Shown here one piece after another: positions 45,201 to 60,200 of a stretch of DNA of 64,000 bases; position 1 is the first letter of the stretch; each line of letters opens with the position of its first letter. This DNA comes from Brachycybe producta (taxonomy: Eukaryota; Arthropoda; Diplopoda; Playtdesmida; Andrognathidae), in contig JAUPFP010000005.1 in the NCBI GenBank assembly GCA_036925085.1, forward strand, positions 912,001-976,000. The letters are read 5' to 3'. The notes beneath the pieces were generated by a model. It was not told where the DNA came from. It ran no database searches and worked only from the letters and a program-made list of their open reading frames with translations. Made by a program: the position numbers and the translations under genes.

Positions 45201-48200
45201 CACCTGTTTGGAGTCATGGAGTATCCAAATGGTGAAGAGCTGCAATGTAATGAGGAAAGGCGCGTTGGGAAAATAAACCAACACAAGATAATTAAAAGAA
45301 ACACCACTGGTTATTTTAAATAGAAATGGAAGTTTTATTCCAATATTTGACATCAGTGAAAATAATAACTTAATTGTTATACACAACACTTAGAAAAAAA
45401 TAACATTCGAAAATTAGTTGCAAAAACCTAGCCAAAATTGGGCATAGGTTTTAGGAATCGGTCCCAAACAGACAATTATCACTCTTTATATACTTTGAGA
45501 ATCCACAAGTCGGATTCTCAGGGCAAAATCATCTGATTGGTTAAAGTAAAGTTTGGGCCCAAATAGACCAATCAAAGGATTGGCTATCTGGCCAAAACCA
45601 TGACTCATCCTCCGTTATCACACTTATGTGATAACAGAAGAAAACGTAAACAACAAAATTAAAATACAATTAAAACCCATGAGGGGAAGAAATGAAAAGG
45701 TCAATGCAAAAATAGAATCTGGGTCACTCGGTACCCAAAAGTACCGAGTGGCCCAGAAGCTACAACAAGAATACAGGGTAAAGCACAAGTTTAAAAACTC
45801 AAAAATGAAACAGCGCTAGAAATAAAAGAAAGTGGCGGGCCCAAAACGTCTCAATTTTGTGACGTAACATCTTAAGAAAACTAAGGAGTATTTTTGGAAT
45901 ACCCACGACTAAAATTACAACAGAACATTGTGGAGTATATGTTATATACGTGCAATGCTTCTTGGAAATAATGCGCCCCCTATGAAAAAAATCCTGGATC
46001 TGCCACTATTGGTTGACCCCTAAATGTTTGTTTTTTAAACTGCATCTATGGTTAAATAATATTTCTAAACTTTGCAGTAATATATCTAATTTTGATTTTC
46101 TAGGTCCGGAACAAATCGAGAAATTGATTTTCCCAGAGAGATTCATCACAGACAGTCAATTTCTCGCAAAATGGGCTTTTAAATGCTACATCAGAAATAT
46201 AACATTTAATATCACATACTCTTACAGTTTGTTTGGAAATGAGGATGTCTCAGAAGCTGTCCAGCAGACATCTGCAAAGAATGTTACAATATCGGGTCTG
46301 CGAGCCTTTACTTCGTATGATGTATGTGTTTGTGCAATAGTTTATCAAAAACTGGACACCTGTCATTACACGTGTGGAAAGGTGACTACTAAAGTTGGAC
46401 GTGAGTACTTTTGACATTAGTAAGATCATATGTACAATTAGGCTTGCCACCTTTCCTCCTTTGTGGTGGACAGTCCTCCATTCGGAAGAAATGTGCTCCG
46501 ACCAGGACCGTCCTCCACGAAGGCAAACATGTCCTCCACACAATAAATGTAAAAAACATAAGAGCCTAGATACAGCGTTTAGTTCAAAATTTATCCGAAT
46601 GTAGGCGCCGCAGTCGTTTTTGATTGAAAAACTGTTTTTTAAATATTTTCTACCAGGTTTCAAGTTACATAATAATTAATAGAAAAATAATTTTACATGT
46701 TATGCTTACAAAAAGAAAATATCGCGAAGCCAATAGATTAATGCACGTGCTAATTTTTATGCGATTGTTATAAGTCGTTTTAATGGGAGTTCTTCAAATG
46801 TTTGTGGGACGGTGTTTTGCTCCTATGGGACTTAACATGGAGTTAAAAAAACGTAAGATTTTGAACCTTATTTAAAAATAGAAGGACCTTTCAGAATTTC
46901 GAAAAAAGAAACATGGTGAAGACAATAAACAGGGGTTAGGACGTGCTAATTTTTGTGGTTCTAAATTATTTTAATGAGAGTTCTTCTAACGTTTGGGGGA
47001 CGATGTTTTGCTCCTAGGGGACTTAACATGGAGTTAAAAAAATGTGTGAGTTTAAACGTTATTAAAAAATAGAAGGACCTTTTCAAAATTTATAAAAAGG
47101 AAACATCGTGAAGCCAATGCATGAAAATATGTGCTAATTATTTTGTTATTGTTCTAAATCGTTTTTAACGAGAGTTTTTCAAATGTTTGTGGGACGATTT
47201 TTGAACCAATGGGATTTAACATGGGATTTTGAACTTTGTTTAAAAATAGAAGAACCTTTTCAAAAGATATATAAATCGAGCACGTAAAGAACAATACTTT
47301 TTATTGCTTTTTGTGCTTTACTGTATTTTAATTGAGCGATTGTGAGGCAATTTCTTGCAGTTTTAGTAACACCATATAAGAACACTCATTTGTCTCGTTG
47401 TCGTCTGCTCAAAACAACAAGATGGACGTGGATCTAGGCTCTGAATGACTTATTTTAAATTTTAAAAATCGTTTTGGTAATTGTTGAATAATTTTTGACA
47501 ATATTATAAACAATAAATTACTGGAGGTAGTGGTCTCTTTAAGTGGAATCACACACAATGAAACATACTGTAATCATGTTTAAATCCACCATCATGTTTA
47601 AAACGTTTCGTGTCGTCGTGTGTGCTCCCCACCTGAGGGTGAATAACCTGTATTGAATGGAACCACTTCTATTGTTTGTGTATACTATATGCTTTAATAA
47701 ACTGTTGAATTTTATTAGGACCAGATCGGCCAGAAAATTTGACAGTTGTTGAAATAAGAACCAATACAATGACTGTTAAGTGGGATCCACCTTTGCGCTA
47801 CGCTGGACCAATACGTTATAACATTCATTTAATTGGTGTGACAAATGTCAGTGCTACAGTCCAAAATGTTTCTGTAGCCGTTATGACCAATTTGCTACCT
47901 TTCACTAACTACTGCTTGAGTATAGAATCCGAGACAGAAAATGGTGTTAACTCCACATCAGGTTCTTGTTATAGAACAAAGCCAGGAGGTAAGCATTATA
48001 TGAAACATAAAATCAATGCTTGTATTCACTTGATTACTAGTCACTGCACACTAGTCGCGAATAACCAGTCGAATAATTTAATTTAATTTATGAAATAGAA
48101 AAGGTACAGTGTAGAGCTGCAAGGTTTGTTAAAGGTAAATACATGTTTTCTGGCAGTTTAACCCTAATGATAGATGAACTACAGTGGGAATCTTTGGCAA

Positions 48201-51200
48201 ACCATAGAGCAGAGCAAAGCCTTGCCCTACTTGAACGTCAGCTTACTAAGAAAACATTGAATTGTTAGATGGCATCCTGACTGGAAATCCTCGTATAAGT
48301 AGGCATGGGCATTGAAAGCCAATCAAAGAATTGCAAGCAAGAACTGATTTTTAGTCCCCGTTTTTTCCACATGTATTTAGACAATGGAACACTCTTCCGG
48401 CAAATAGTTCTATGTTAGGATGATTTCAATTTGACGATGATGTCTAAACTTTGTCTAAACGACAATCATTTGTGATCGGGAATTATTCCCCCTGCAACAC
48501 GGCTCTCGAGCTGATTGCAAATGTACTGAGTTGAATTGAAATGAATTAGCCAACTTACAACATACTTTTATGTCAAGCAACTGATACTCCAGGAGCGAAT
48601 GTAATTTATATGGGGAACTTTATGAAGCAAGCAAGCCACCTATATAAAAGTGTTCAGGGTCAAGCCCTGATCATGAATCAAGAGGGTGTCTATCCCAGTG
48701 GTGCGTCACATTTGAGTAATAATCTCATAAAGATGGTGACTGAATGTATGAAACCACAATTAAAATGTTGAAATGTCTAAAGCAATCCATGTTTCGTTGT
48801 AGATAGCCACATCTTTAAGGACTGCATAGCTGGAGCTATTTAAACAGGACATTGCAATAAAAATGGTCGCTTTATTACATGTTATTATTGTGACGGACCT
48901 TTTTCCGTTAGTAGAATCTGCTGTTTTTGGTTAATACGAGCGAGTTTGCACTCGTATTGATAGTGGTTGGCTAGGTCACTAATTCTACTGGCCCGGGAGG
49001 ACTAGACCAATATAACGTCTATTTTATGTCCTCACTAGTCTCTGGCAAAAGACTTCACAGTCTTGAAGATCTTTAATCTCTGTATCTCTCGGACTTTCGT
49101 CCGTAAATCTGCCCTAAGAATCGTGTAAAAATATACTCACTTGTACGTTGCAGGTTTGCACCTGTTGGGACCTTTTTGATGTATCCAAAGTAGGTGAAGA
49201 CCTGCAAATGATGAATTCACAATCGCGGAATTTTAAGTCCCGAATAATTAACACCACTGGTTGAGTTGAATATAATAATGTAGATTTATTTCGGTGAAAT
49301 AACATAAAACTGGTTTTGCACAACACATAAAAATATAACTTGAATATTTAAAAAGAAAAGAACCTAGCCAAAATCGGGCATAGGTTCGGTATCTTAAAAA
49401 GAAGCTCTTGAGCACATAAAATTGACTCTTTATATACCCTGAGAATCCCAAAGTCGGATTCTCAGGGCCATACCTAACGATTGGTTAAAACAATATTTTT
49501 GGACCAAATGGACCAATCAAGAGATTGATCGATTTGTCCAAAATCATGACTCATCCCCTGTTATCACACATAGGTGAGAACAGGAGAAACGAAAACAAAA
49601 TCAAATTAAAAACGAATAAATTTATTCGTGTGGAAGAAAAAAATGAGGGGGAACGAAAAGGTCAGATTGTTATCTTAACACATATGATATCTGGGTCACT
49701 TGGTACCAAAAGTATCGAGTGGCCCAGAAGCTACACAAAGTACAGGGTGACGCAAAAAAAACCCCAAAAAACAAAAAACGCTACACAGCGAGAATAGCGG
49801 CGGGCCCCAAATGTCTCATTATATTTTACACCAAAACTAACAGAAATACAAAACACGTTGACACACTATGTTTTGTAGATTAGTTCATGACCTTTCCAAC
49901 GAGCCTCAAGGATTGGCCCTTGTTATATGAGAAAAAATTAAAATATGCTAATTTAACCGTCTGACTCCATCAAATTATTCCAATTATGAATGATATTCCA
50001 ATTATGAATTTGCAAATTTTTTTAAAATTCGGATAATATTTAGGGGTGGCCCCCGGACCCCTAAGGTTTCACATATATCATACCTATTATACCATTATTC
50101 TAGGAAAACTAAAAAATAATTTAATATTTTTCAAAAATCTTTCATTAACAAACCAAGATTGTTTTTAAAAATATAACATTTCAAATCATGCACGTCCATT
50201 TTTACGCATGATTTTTTGAGAGAGAGAGTTGTTTGAACAGTCCGGAAACTTTTGCCTATGGTCAGACACGACTTGCAGCAGGAACTGCAACTGCTCCTCC
50301 CCTTTCGTTAACTTTTTGTTAAAATCATGGATGAGTGCCACACCACGCTCAACCCTGTCATTGACGACAGCCAGCCCTCTGAGAATAGCCACAGATGCCT
50401 TGTATGACTCATCATCTTCCCACTGAGAAGGATCCTTTGATAGGAATGCATTATACAATCCCAATTGTTGGAACAGTCTCTTAGAGTTGGTCGTGCAGAA
50501 CTGTTCCAAACCCCTGCTTCCGAGAAATGCATCTGGTTAAACTCTAGGGTGCTTCGGTGGATTGTCCGGAGCTTCAATGTCCATGGCTGCAAGCATAAGT
50601 TTCTTACACTCTGGAGGAACTCTAGAATCAAATACATCCAATCCAACCAGTTCCTCAGACAGATACCATACGTGGAGTCCGAGTTTTTTGCACGTCTTTT
50701 TGGAAACATCTGTTTGAGGGTACCTGATAAGTTGTCCCATCAGGTTGAAGTCATTCAAAGCTAGTGGCACGGTCATTCATACCTTGAGATGAACCAAGAC
50801 AGAGAAGACAGCTAGGTCACGGATTCTTCTTTGCTCCGAAGCAGTCACGTACCGTAAACGAAACTCTCGATTCTCCTATCACACTCACTCTCTGGCTCAC
50901 TCGCTTCTGGTTGTTACTATGAGAAAGACACAGAAGCTCACAATTTTAGGGAATTCCCCTTGAGCAATACAATGGCAGCATACCGTAACAGTACGGTGTG
51001 TTACAAGAATTGCCGAGATTTACTCAGCTGAATGAAAAGGCAGCCTCAGCAAGCGCAACTAACCTAATGCTAAATGTAAATACAGTACGATAGCATTTCG
51101 TTACCAATGCAATTAATGGGATATTTTCAATATTTGGGGGCCACCCCTAAATATGCTCCAATCATGCTAATTTTTTACACAGATTAATTTATTTGTATAT

Positions 51201-54200
51201 AGAACAGATTGAGGGGGTCAGACAAAACGATTTTAAAATTTAATTTTTAAGGGCCACCCTAATATATATATACACCGTGAGTCAGGAAATCTGGCACCCT
51301 TTTTAAACATTTAATAACTCGGTCAAAAATCATCTGATTATTATGAAATTTGGCACAACTGTAGATGAGAATGCCTTCTTTTAGAATTTAAATAAGTGCG
51401 CCTTTAATTTTTCACCACAGAGTTTTTTTGGTCTGCAGAGGGTGCTGTAGCGCAGTGGCGCGATTACCAATTGGTTCGTCTGCTAGCTTGAAAATGCCGT
51501 TCACTGAAGAAGACAAAATTGCCATCAAATTTCTTTGTGAAAACAAAAATCATGGTGCTAAACGAATTCTTAAAGAATTTCCAAACAAAGGATGGAGTTT
51601 ACGTGGACTGAACCACCTTCTTCAAAAGATAAAACGAAACCGGCAGTGTAGGAAAGGCAGCAGGGGAAACCGGACTGCGCTCATTGACGATAACATCAAT
51701 GCCGTTAATGAGCTCATTTTGAGTTAGGAAAAACAACCGCAAACACATCGCTCCCAGCGTGAAGTTGCTCGTCTGACAGGTGTTTCGCAAAGTTCTGTGT
51801 TCAGAATAATCAAAAAGGAACTCAACTTAAAATGTTTCAAAAAACATCGGACAATGGAATTAACTGAAAGTAACAAAGTCTCTCGTCTTTCACGTTGCAA
51901 ACAACTTTTGTGTCGTTCCCCATAACACAAAGTGAGCTTCATATTTTTCACAGATGAAAAAGTTTTCACTGTTGCTCGACCTACCAATAAGCAGAACGAT
52001 CGTGTTTACGCGCCAGCTACCGCTAGAAAGAATAACATACCCACTGAACGATTGTTGCGAATGAAACCAAAGTTCAGCAAATCAGTAATGGTGTCGGTGG
52101 GAGTGTCATTGTTGGGTGCCACAGGAATTCATTTTGTTGAACGGGGAGTCAAAATTAATGGTGAATACTACCGCAACAAACTTCTGAAAAACTGTTTCCT
52201 TCCTGACATGAAGGAAATGTCAGAATTCTTCATTTTCAAGCAGGATGGAGCACCTGCTCACACTGCCAAGGATACAGTTGTGTTTCTCACCCAGGAAACA
52301 CCCGAATTTATCGAACCAACTTTTTTGGCCACCCAATAGTCCCGACCTCAACCCCAAGGACTAGGGCATTTGGGGCGTCATGCAAGAAAAGGTTTACCAA
52401 AGCAAAATAGTGTTGATGAGCTGAAAAATCAGATAACGCAGATTTGGAGTGAGCTAGACCAAAGCATCATAAACGCTGCAGTGCAAAAGTGGCGGATCCA
52501 AATAAATGCATGTGTTGCAGCTGGCGGTGGACATTTTGAACACAAATTGAAATAGGCAATATGTTATTTAACATTTCATCTACAGTTGTGCCAAATTTCA
52601 TAATAATCTGATGATTTTTGACCGAGTTATTAAATTTTTAAAAAGGGTGCCAGATTCACTGACTCATGGTGTATATGTATACATACACTGTATATGGGGG
52701 CAGCTTTCATAAATGATGTAAACCCTAGTCTTATTGCGTAAAAACATGCATTCCGGAGCATGAGTAGCAAAGATACATTATGCCATCACTGACCACTGAA
52801 AATACAATAATCAAGGGGATTGAAACTACTAGCATTAGCCCATTAGTATTAGCAGAGCGCATGCGTATTGCCATGGTATCGTTTTATATACGAAAGTGTA
52901 GGATGTGAAAACTATGGTGCCCCTTATAGGACGTTTGAATTAATATCTCAATATATGGACTTAGTATCTCAATTTATTGACTTAGTATCTCAATATATTG
53001 ACTTAGTATCTCAATATATTGACTTAGTATCTCAGTATATTGTCTTAGTATCTCATTATATTGAAATTAGTATCTCAATTTACTGACTTAGTATCTCAGT
53101 TTATTTACTTAGTATCTCAATTTATTGGCTTAGTATCTAAATTTATTGACTTAGTATCTCAATATATTGACTACATATCTCAATATATTGACTTAGGTTA
53201 GGTTAGGTTTGGTTTGGTTAGGTAACTACTGTATACCTAACCTGACAATCTCAATACAGTATATTGAGATATTAAGTCAATATGTTGAGATACTAAGTTA
53301 ATATATTGAGATACTAAGTTAATATATTGAGATACTATTTCAATATATTGGCTTAGGTTTGGTTAATTTAGGTGATGTTAGGTTAGGTATAGTTACCTAA
53401 CCAAACCAAACCTAATATAACCTCAACCTAACCTAAAGTCAATATATTGAGATACTAAGTCAATATATTAGTTAGTATCTAAATATATTGATTTAGGTTA
53501 TGTTTGGTAACTAAACCTTACCTAACCTAACCAAACCTAAGTTAATATTGATAGTATCCCAATATATTGAGATAGTATCTCAATATATTGAGAAAAATGC
53601 CAAAGTAATGCCAAATTAATTTTAATTTATTAATTTTAATTTCATTTTGTTAATTTTCGGCAACTTCCTAGGGCCCCTATAGTGAACGTCTCATCGGCAG
53701 TTTCCATTGGTGATCAATAGATGGCGCTGCTAATGCAAATCTGCAATCGCTTTCCTATATAAAATGATAAGATGGCAATGCGCTAACGCTAGTGATTGAA
53801 ACTTGAAAAATAACAAAACCGAACAACAATAAAAAACAGAAAAAGGAAAACACTAATAAATGGGAATAAAATTGAATAGGCTTGATTTGAATTGATTCAT
53901 TCGATTAATTGAAAGGTGTTGAATCAATTCAATTAATCGATTAATTAGAAACAAAAAATTGATTCTCCGATTAATCTAATTGGAATCTGACATCCCTACT
54001 TTCAGTTACTTTTACTTCATTAGAAGTTAGACAACTGTAACACCCAGTAACTTGTGATCCTACCAAAACCAAGCCTGGGGGTAAACAACTCATGCTTGTC
54101 CCTCCCTCCCTCTCTAATTAATACTTAAGTGGCGGAATGATACTCTTAGGACCATGGTCACTTGTACTTCCACTTGCACCACCACTTGTACCTTACACCT

Positions 54201-57200
54201 CGTAGGTGAACACAGGTCCAAGGTATAAAAAGACCATGTTCCTCTTTGTTCTTTGTTCACTCTTTTGCTCAACTTTTATACTATGTAGATTCTCACATCC
54301 GTATCACATCATGGGCTCGTGGACGCACCTTTAATTAACAGAATTCATTCTTGTAACATTTATGTTTCTGTACAAAAATGAATAAACTGTTTGCAATATG
54401 AAACTGCATTGCCTACTGTCCTGAAACTAATTCTTCTCTAGGTCCTAACTGTATCAATCTGCCACTTCAATATGACTCAGATGTGAGAGTCAGAGTGGAG
54501 GGAGGAACAGGCAGGAGTTATTTACCCCCAGGCTATGGTTTTGGCAGGATCGGGAGTTACTGTGTGTTACACTCTGTAGCTCAAATCTTCTCCGTGCGGC
54601 CACCGCGAGATCGAGAGAAGAGATGAATTACAGAAAAGAGAGCATAATGAGATTCTCCAAAAAGTCAAGTGGCCGCCTCATGCTCACACAACTGTGACAA
54701 TAATGTGCCCCTTTGATTATTTGAAAAAAATGGTCGATTTGCAGTAATTACAGTCATTGAAAAATGTTCACCACAAAACTGGGGGCCCCTCAAAATTCGG
54801 GGGCCCTGGGCTGCAGCCCTTTTAGCCCAATGACTAATAGGGCCCTGCATGTATGCATCATATTAAATCAAATTGTGTAACGTCCTCTGTAAGGTGGCAT
54901 GCTGCGACATGCAAAACGGCTTGCAGAACTTCCATAAGTTCCATGCCAGAAGTCAAGAATAAAATTGAGAAGAATTATTTTTTTTTATGTTCCCTGGAAG
55001 GAACCAGGGAAATAACACACTCACATGACATTCAGACATCACTCAGGTGTCTTCATTTGCCAGCATACTTTGTTGTAAACAACAACATATGTTCAATTGT
55101 ATGGTGAAGCGTGAGCATTTAAGTTGTCTTCAATAAGTGGCGAAGTTGTGGTGGTGCATATACAGTATATAGACTGTTTCTTAGATGGAATGCTCCACAT
55201 GGCGGTTTGGGGCAGGATGGTGGTGCGCGCTGTAGTTGGCGACGGTGATCACCAATTACTGTATAGAACAAAATAAGTTCTGAAGGTACATGTTAAGAGA
55301 AAGAAGAAAAAAGAAACCGAGAAAAAACTATCAAATATAAACACAGCTCTTTTTGGGCATGTATATAGAATCTCTGGAGAAAAGGGGGTCCGGACCCCTG
55401 AACCCCCTAGCTACGCCACTGCCACTTTCAATGTCAAAACCTTATTGTAGTACAGTCAGGGACGTACTGGGGCTGGGCGCCGGTCGTTTTAGCGCCGGTT
55501 ATATTTTTTCAAATAAACTTTTTTTAAATTTCTGAAAAAAAAATATTTTGAATTTTTTTAACGTCAGTGATTGTGAAGTTCAGATGGATTTATAATATGT
55601 ATATTTGAGAGACTATATCACAAAACCCAATTTTTATAATACACAGTGGCGGCAATGTGTTTATTTTTTATATTTAAATTTGTCGAATATTAAGTTTTCA
55701 AAGTCAAATATAGACCTTAAATATATGCTGATCGAGTGATATAACGACAAAAAATTGATAAGTGCAGTTATATTTTTAAATAATATAAATTTCAAAATTG
55801 TGAATTTCTAACTCTCTACGTTAAACTACATTGAGTACGTAACCCCGGACATAATATGACAATGAGAAAATAATAAATAAGTTTTGATTATCACAACTTT
55901 GTGACACCTAGTAACTTGTGATCCTGCCAAAACCAAACCTGGGGATAAACAACTCATGCTTGTCCCTCCCTCCCTCTCTAATTAATACTTAAGTGGCAGA
56001 ATGATACTCTTAGGACCATGGTCGCTTGCACCTGGTTACACCTCGTAGGTGTACACAGGTCCAAGCCTCCAAGGTATAAAAATACCATGTTAGTCTTTGT
56101 TCTTCGTTCACTCTTTTTGTCCTGTCTTTGTACTACGTAGATCTTTATACGTATCACATAATGGGCTCGTGGACGCACCTTTAATATCAAACGTTCATTC
56201 TTGTAACCTTTATGTTTCTGAACAAGAATGAATAAAGTGTTTAATACTGTTTATAATGAGAAACTGCGTTGTCTGTTTGTCTGGAAACTAATCCTTCTCT
56301 AGACAAGCCGGAGACACCACAAGGTAAGAAGGCATACAGATCCTGAAGGAGCTACAACATCTTCTAGCAACAAACGAAGATGTGCATCAATGTACACCAG
56401 AAGCGATGGTCACCATCCTTCTGCACAGATTACACCCCTACGCAGAAGGATGATCACAATCGATCCCCATCCAACTACTTCTATAGCTCGAATCTCCTCC
56501 GTGCGGTCACCGCATGATCAGGAGAAGAAACGAGCTATGGAAAACATCATAATAAGTTGGTAAAAATTATAAGGTCGTCATCAAAAGTTCACAACTTTAT
56601 GACTCGTTAATATAATGGAACCTCTGGTTTTCACCAGTTTAAACTAGTCTTTACTAATTTTATCTACAGGCATTTAGAAATCGGGACGAACACAAGTTGG
56701 CTCCGCCCTTTTTATGACGACCGGCAAATTCTAATTGGTTGGTTATATAGTCTGACGTCACATGCTCCGCCCTTTTCAACGTCGAACCACACAACAAACC
56801 AATTAGAAGTTGCCGTTCGTCATAAAAAGGGCGGCGGCAACTTGTGTTTGTCCCGATTTCTAAATGCCTGTATTTTATCTTTGAACTGAAATGGTCTCGT
56901 TATGATCATGGAGCTAATGTACTGCATACAACATAGCCGGGGCGCTGTGTATCCCATTGCAATAACAGGCAATTAGAAATCGGGGCAAACAGAAATTGGC
57001 TCCGCCCTTTTTATGACGACCAGCAACTTCTAATTGGTTTGTTGTGTGGTTCGACGTTGAAAAGGGTAGAGCATTTGACGTCAGGCTACTTAACCAACCA
57101 ATTAGAAGTTTCGTTCGTCATAAAAGGGCGGAGCCAACTTCTGTTCGTCCCGATTTCTAATTGCCTGTATGCAATGTGGTACGTGTGACGTCATAATGTT

Positions 57201-60200
57201 CAGATCTTACCATAATTTTTTTTAATTATTTCATTCGCTGCACTTGATATTGCTAACACACAGGCATTTAACAATCGGGATGAACACAAGTTGGTTCCAC
57301 TCTTTTTATGACGACTGGCAACTTCTAATTGGTTGGTTATGTAGTCTGACGTCACATGCTCCGCCCTTTTCAACGTGGAACCACACCACAAACCAATTAG
57401 AAGTTGCCGGTCGTCATAAAAAGGGCGGAGCCAACTTGTGTTCGTCCCGATTTCTAAATTCCTGTTGCTAACGCACATTGATATCTTGTTTGTTTTATGT
57501 GATTACTTAGTTCCTTCAGAAGTGCAAAATCTTCATGGTTCTTGCAAAGTGTTTGAATGCAATCTTACCTGGACACATCCAGAAGTAGTCAATGGATATT
57601 TAGACAATTATTACCTAGTTTATCAGGGATTTCGGGTTCGTGTATCTACTGTACAAATAAAAATCCATGTCATTCAATTATCCGAAGCTAACAAATAAAT
57701 GTTTAATATTTTATTTAAGACTTCAAACAACAAAACTCAGGATGCATCTAGCATAGTGAATGACATCACTGGAAACGAAGTTAAGGTTCCCATCACAAGA
57801 TTGATGGCAAATTCTAACTATAAATTCACAGTAAGTGGCAAATTAGCAATATATACCCGTAAATGAATTTTTAAACAAGTTATAAATATAATTTTATGCA
57901 GGTCCAAGCGAAAACAAAAGATGTCGATACACTAGGAAAACCATCTTCCATAGAAATGAATACGCATGCCGGAGGTAGGAAAAAAGCTAATTAAAAATAT
58001 TTTCTTTTCAGTATAGTAATTCATGCGTATTTCTTGGAAGCATTCTATAAAAACCAAGCTTCGTGTCATAGTTTAAGATATTTAAACTTAAGAGGACTCC
58101 TTGTGTACATGCAATGTAAATGGTGTCGACCTCTATAGGAATCAAACTACACTCGCCAATTAGTTGAAATAGTGTGCCTTTTAGCTATAAAAGCATTTAT
58201 AACAACTGTAACACCCTGTATTTCGTCTTCTCTTTATTACAGTAGCTTTGTGGTCCCTCGTACCCCAAGTGTCACATTTCTGTTCGTTTTGTTACCATCT
58301 AAGACTCCAAAGTATAAAATCACATCCTGGTTCCGATATCAGCAGATGGATACTCATCGCGGAATGGTAGCCGGGGTATTGGTGCACCTGTGTAGGTGCA
58401 CACAGGCTCTAGGTATAAGTGGCCACGTCTCGATTGATTCGAGGTTCAGTCTCTGATATTTAAATATGAAATAACTCATTTTATGCCTCCGTGGCTAAGC
58501 AATGCCACAGTCATAACGTTTCTCTGTTTATTGTATGTAAGGCTGTACCCAGACAATTTTGCCGAACCGATTTTTGCCGATTTACTGCTAATCGGCAAAA
58601 ATCGGATCGGCGAACAAATGTTAACTGATTTCCGATTTCCGCACTTAACAATTAGGTATGCTCTCCAATAAAACGGCAGCGGTGGAGGGTCAATCAATCT
58701 ATTACCAACTTTATCACTAATTCATCTTTAAAAGAAAATTATTTTCTTGCCATTGTTTTGTAAACTCGTAAATTATAATTTAACTCTTTTTCCATACATT
58801 CTTGTTCGAACCGCTTCCATGCAACCAGCCAAAATCGGTAGTGAAAATTGACATGATCGGCTCAGTTAAGTCGATCAGCATGTCGATTTTTTTGTGATCG
58901 GTACATCCGTAATTGTATTTTTAAAAAGAGGATCTAGACTTGAGTCCTGTAACAAAGGCTAGACACTGTTACACAACCTACTATCAGTATGGCAAACCTA
59001 CCCAGAACATTGAGACGTTTTAGGCCCCAGCGTATATTTTAAATTTAGTGCAGTTTATTTTGTCGGGCTATGTATCTTGTTTAGCTTCAGGGTCTCTCAG
59101 TACTAAGCGTACCGATTGACCCAGATTCTATTTTTGTGTTGACCTTTTCAAGCCCCCCTCATCCACCGCACATTGTATTTCCTTCTGCATGAAGAGTTTT
59201 ATCTCTTTTTAATTCGTTTTTGTTTACGTTTTTCAAAGTGAATTAGCAAAGTGAATTAGCAGATTTTGGGCAAATGGACCACTCATTTGATTGGTCCATT
59301 TGGACCTAAAATATTAAATCAACCAATTAGAGAAATATGCCTTGAGAATCCGACTTCTAAAATTTGGTGGATTCTCAGGGTATAAAATAAGTTGCATTTT
59401 GTGTATTTGTGTTCACTTTTAAAACAGAGAATCTATGCCCAACTTAGGATAGATTTCTGGAGAATTATTAAACCAAGTTTTTGCCAGTTCTATTATTTTT
59501 ATACGGAAGTTAAAACAACGTCTAAATTTTAAACCAGTGGTGAATTTTTATGTTTAATTATTTTGCTGTGCTTTCATCATCATTTGCAGCTCTACACCTC
59601 ATCGGATACCACGAGGCAACGATCAGGTGCAAACCTTCAACTTTAATTCAGCAGCAGATAAACGCCATCTTCAAGGGTAATTCACGGACAGAAGTCCGAT
59701 GTACGAAGACAAAAGATCCTCAAGAGTCGTTAACAAGACTAGTGAGGACGTAAATAGGTATTATATTGACCTAGTCCTCCCGGGCCAGATAGAATAAGTG
59801 ATAGCCAATCCCTTAAGATACGAGCAATAATTCGCTTCATACGTTAAATTAAGCAGATTCTATTTAGGAAAAAAAGGTCTGTCACAATATAAGTGAAAAG
59901 AGCACATAGAAATAGCAACACAATTAAAAGTTTGGGTGAAAAAAAGAAGGTGAGTCAAAGTTGAAGAGTGTCAGCGCTCTTCCTAGAAACGGACATTGAT
60001 TACCAGTTGAGAAAGAACAGTTAATATTCGAATTTGCCTCTTAATGATCACATTGCTATCAGCAGTGACAGTACAACTGATGTCATCCCGATCCAGTGGA
60101 TGCCAGTTGATTTTTGACAGCACTTAATAGGATGCCTGCGAAAGAAATACTCCTAGATTGTAACACCTCGCCGTCTCCAGACTAGACCTAAATGGTCATT

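Larger units (their letters stand above)
43461..45871. mobile_element. TTAA MITE, family C copy split by two LTR-like elements
   Basis: It begins GAAACTACATCACAAAATTA after TTAA at 43457-43460. It is interrupted at 43588 by F and resumes at 44277 (GTGGCAATATG). It is interrupted again at 44929, 12 bases before its end, by G, and finishes at 45854-45871 as ATTTTGTGACGTAACATC then TTAA. The three-part reading accounts for every junction. Confidence 0.8.

Noticed and set aside
46250..46663. Minus-strand open frame of 137 codons over the FN3 exon
   Set aside because: It is the shadow of FN3 domain 1 joined to translated MITE D sequence.
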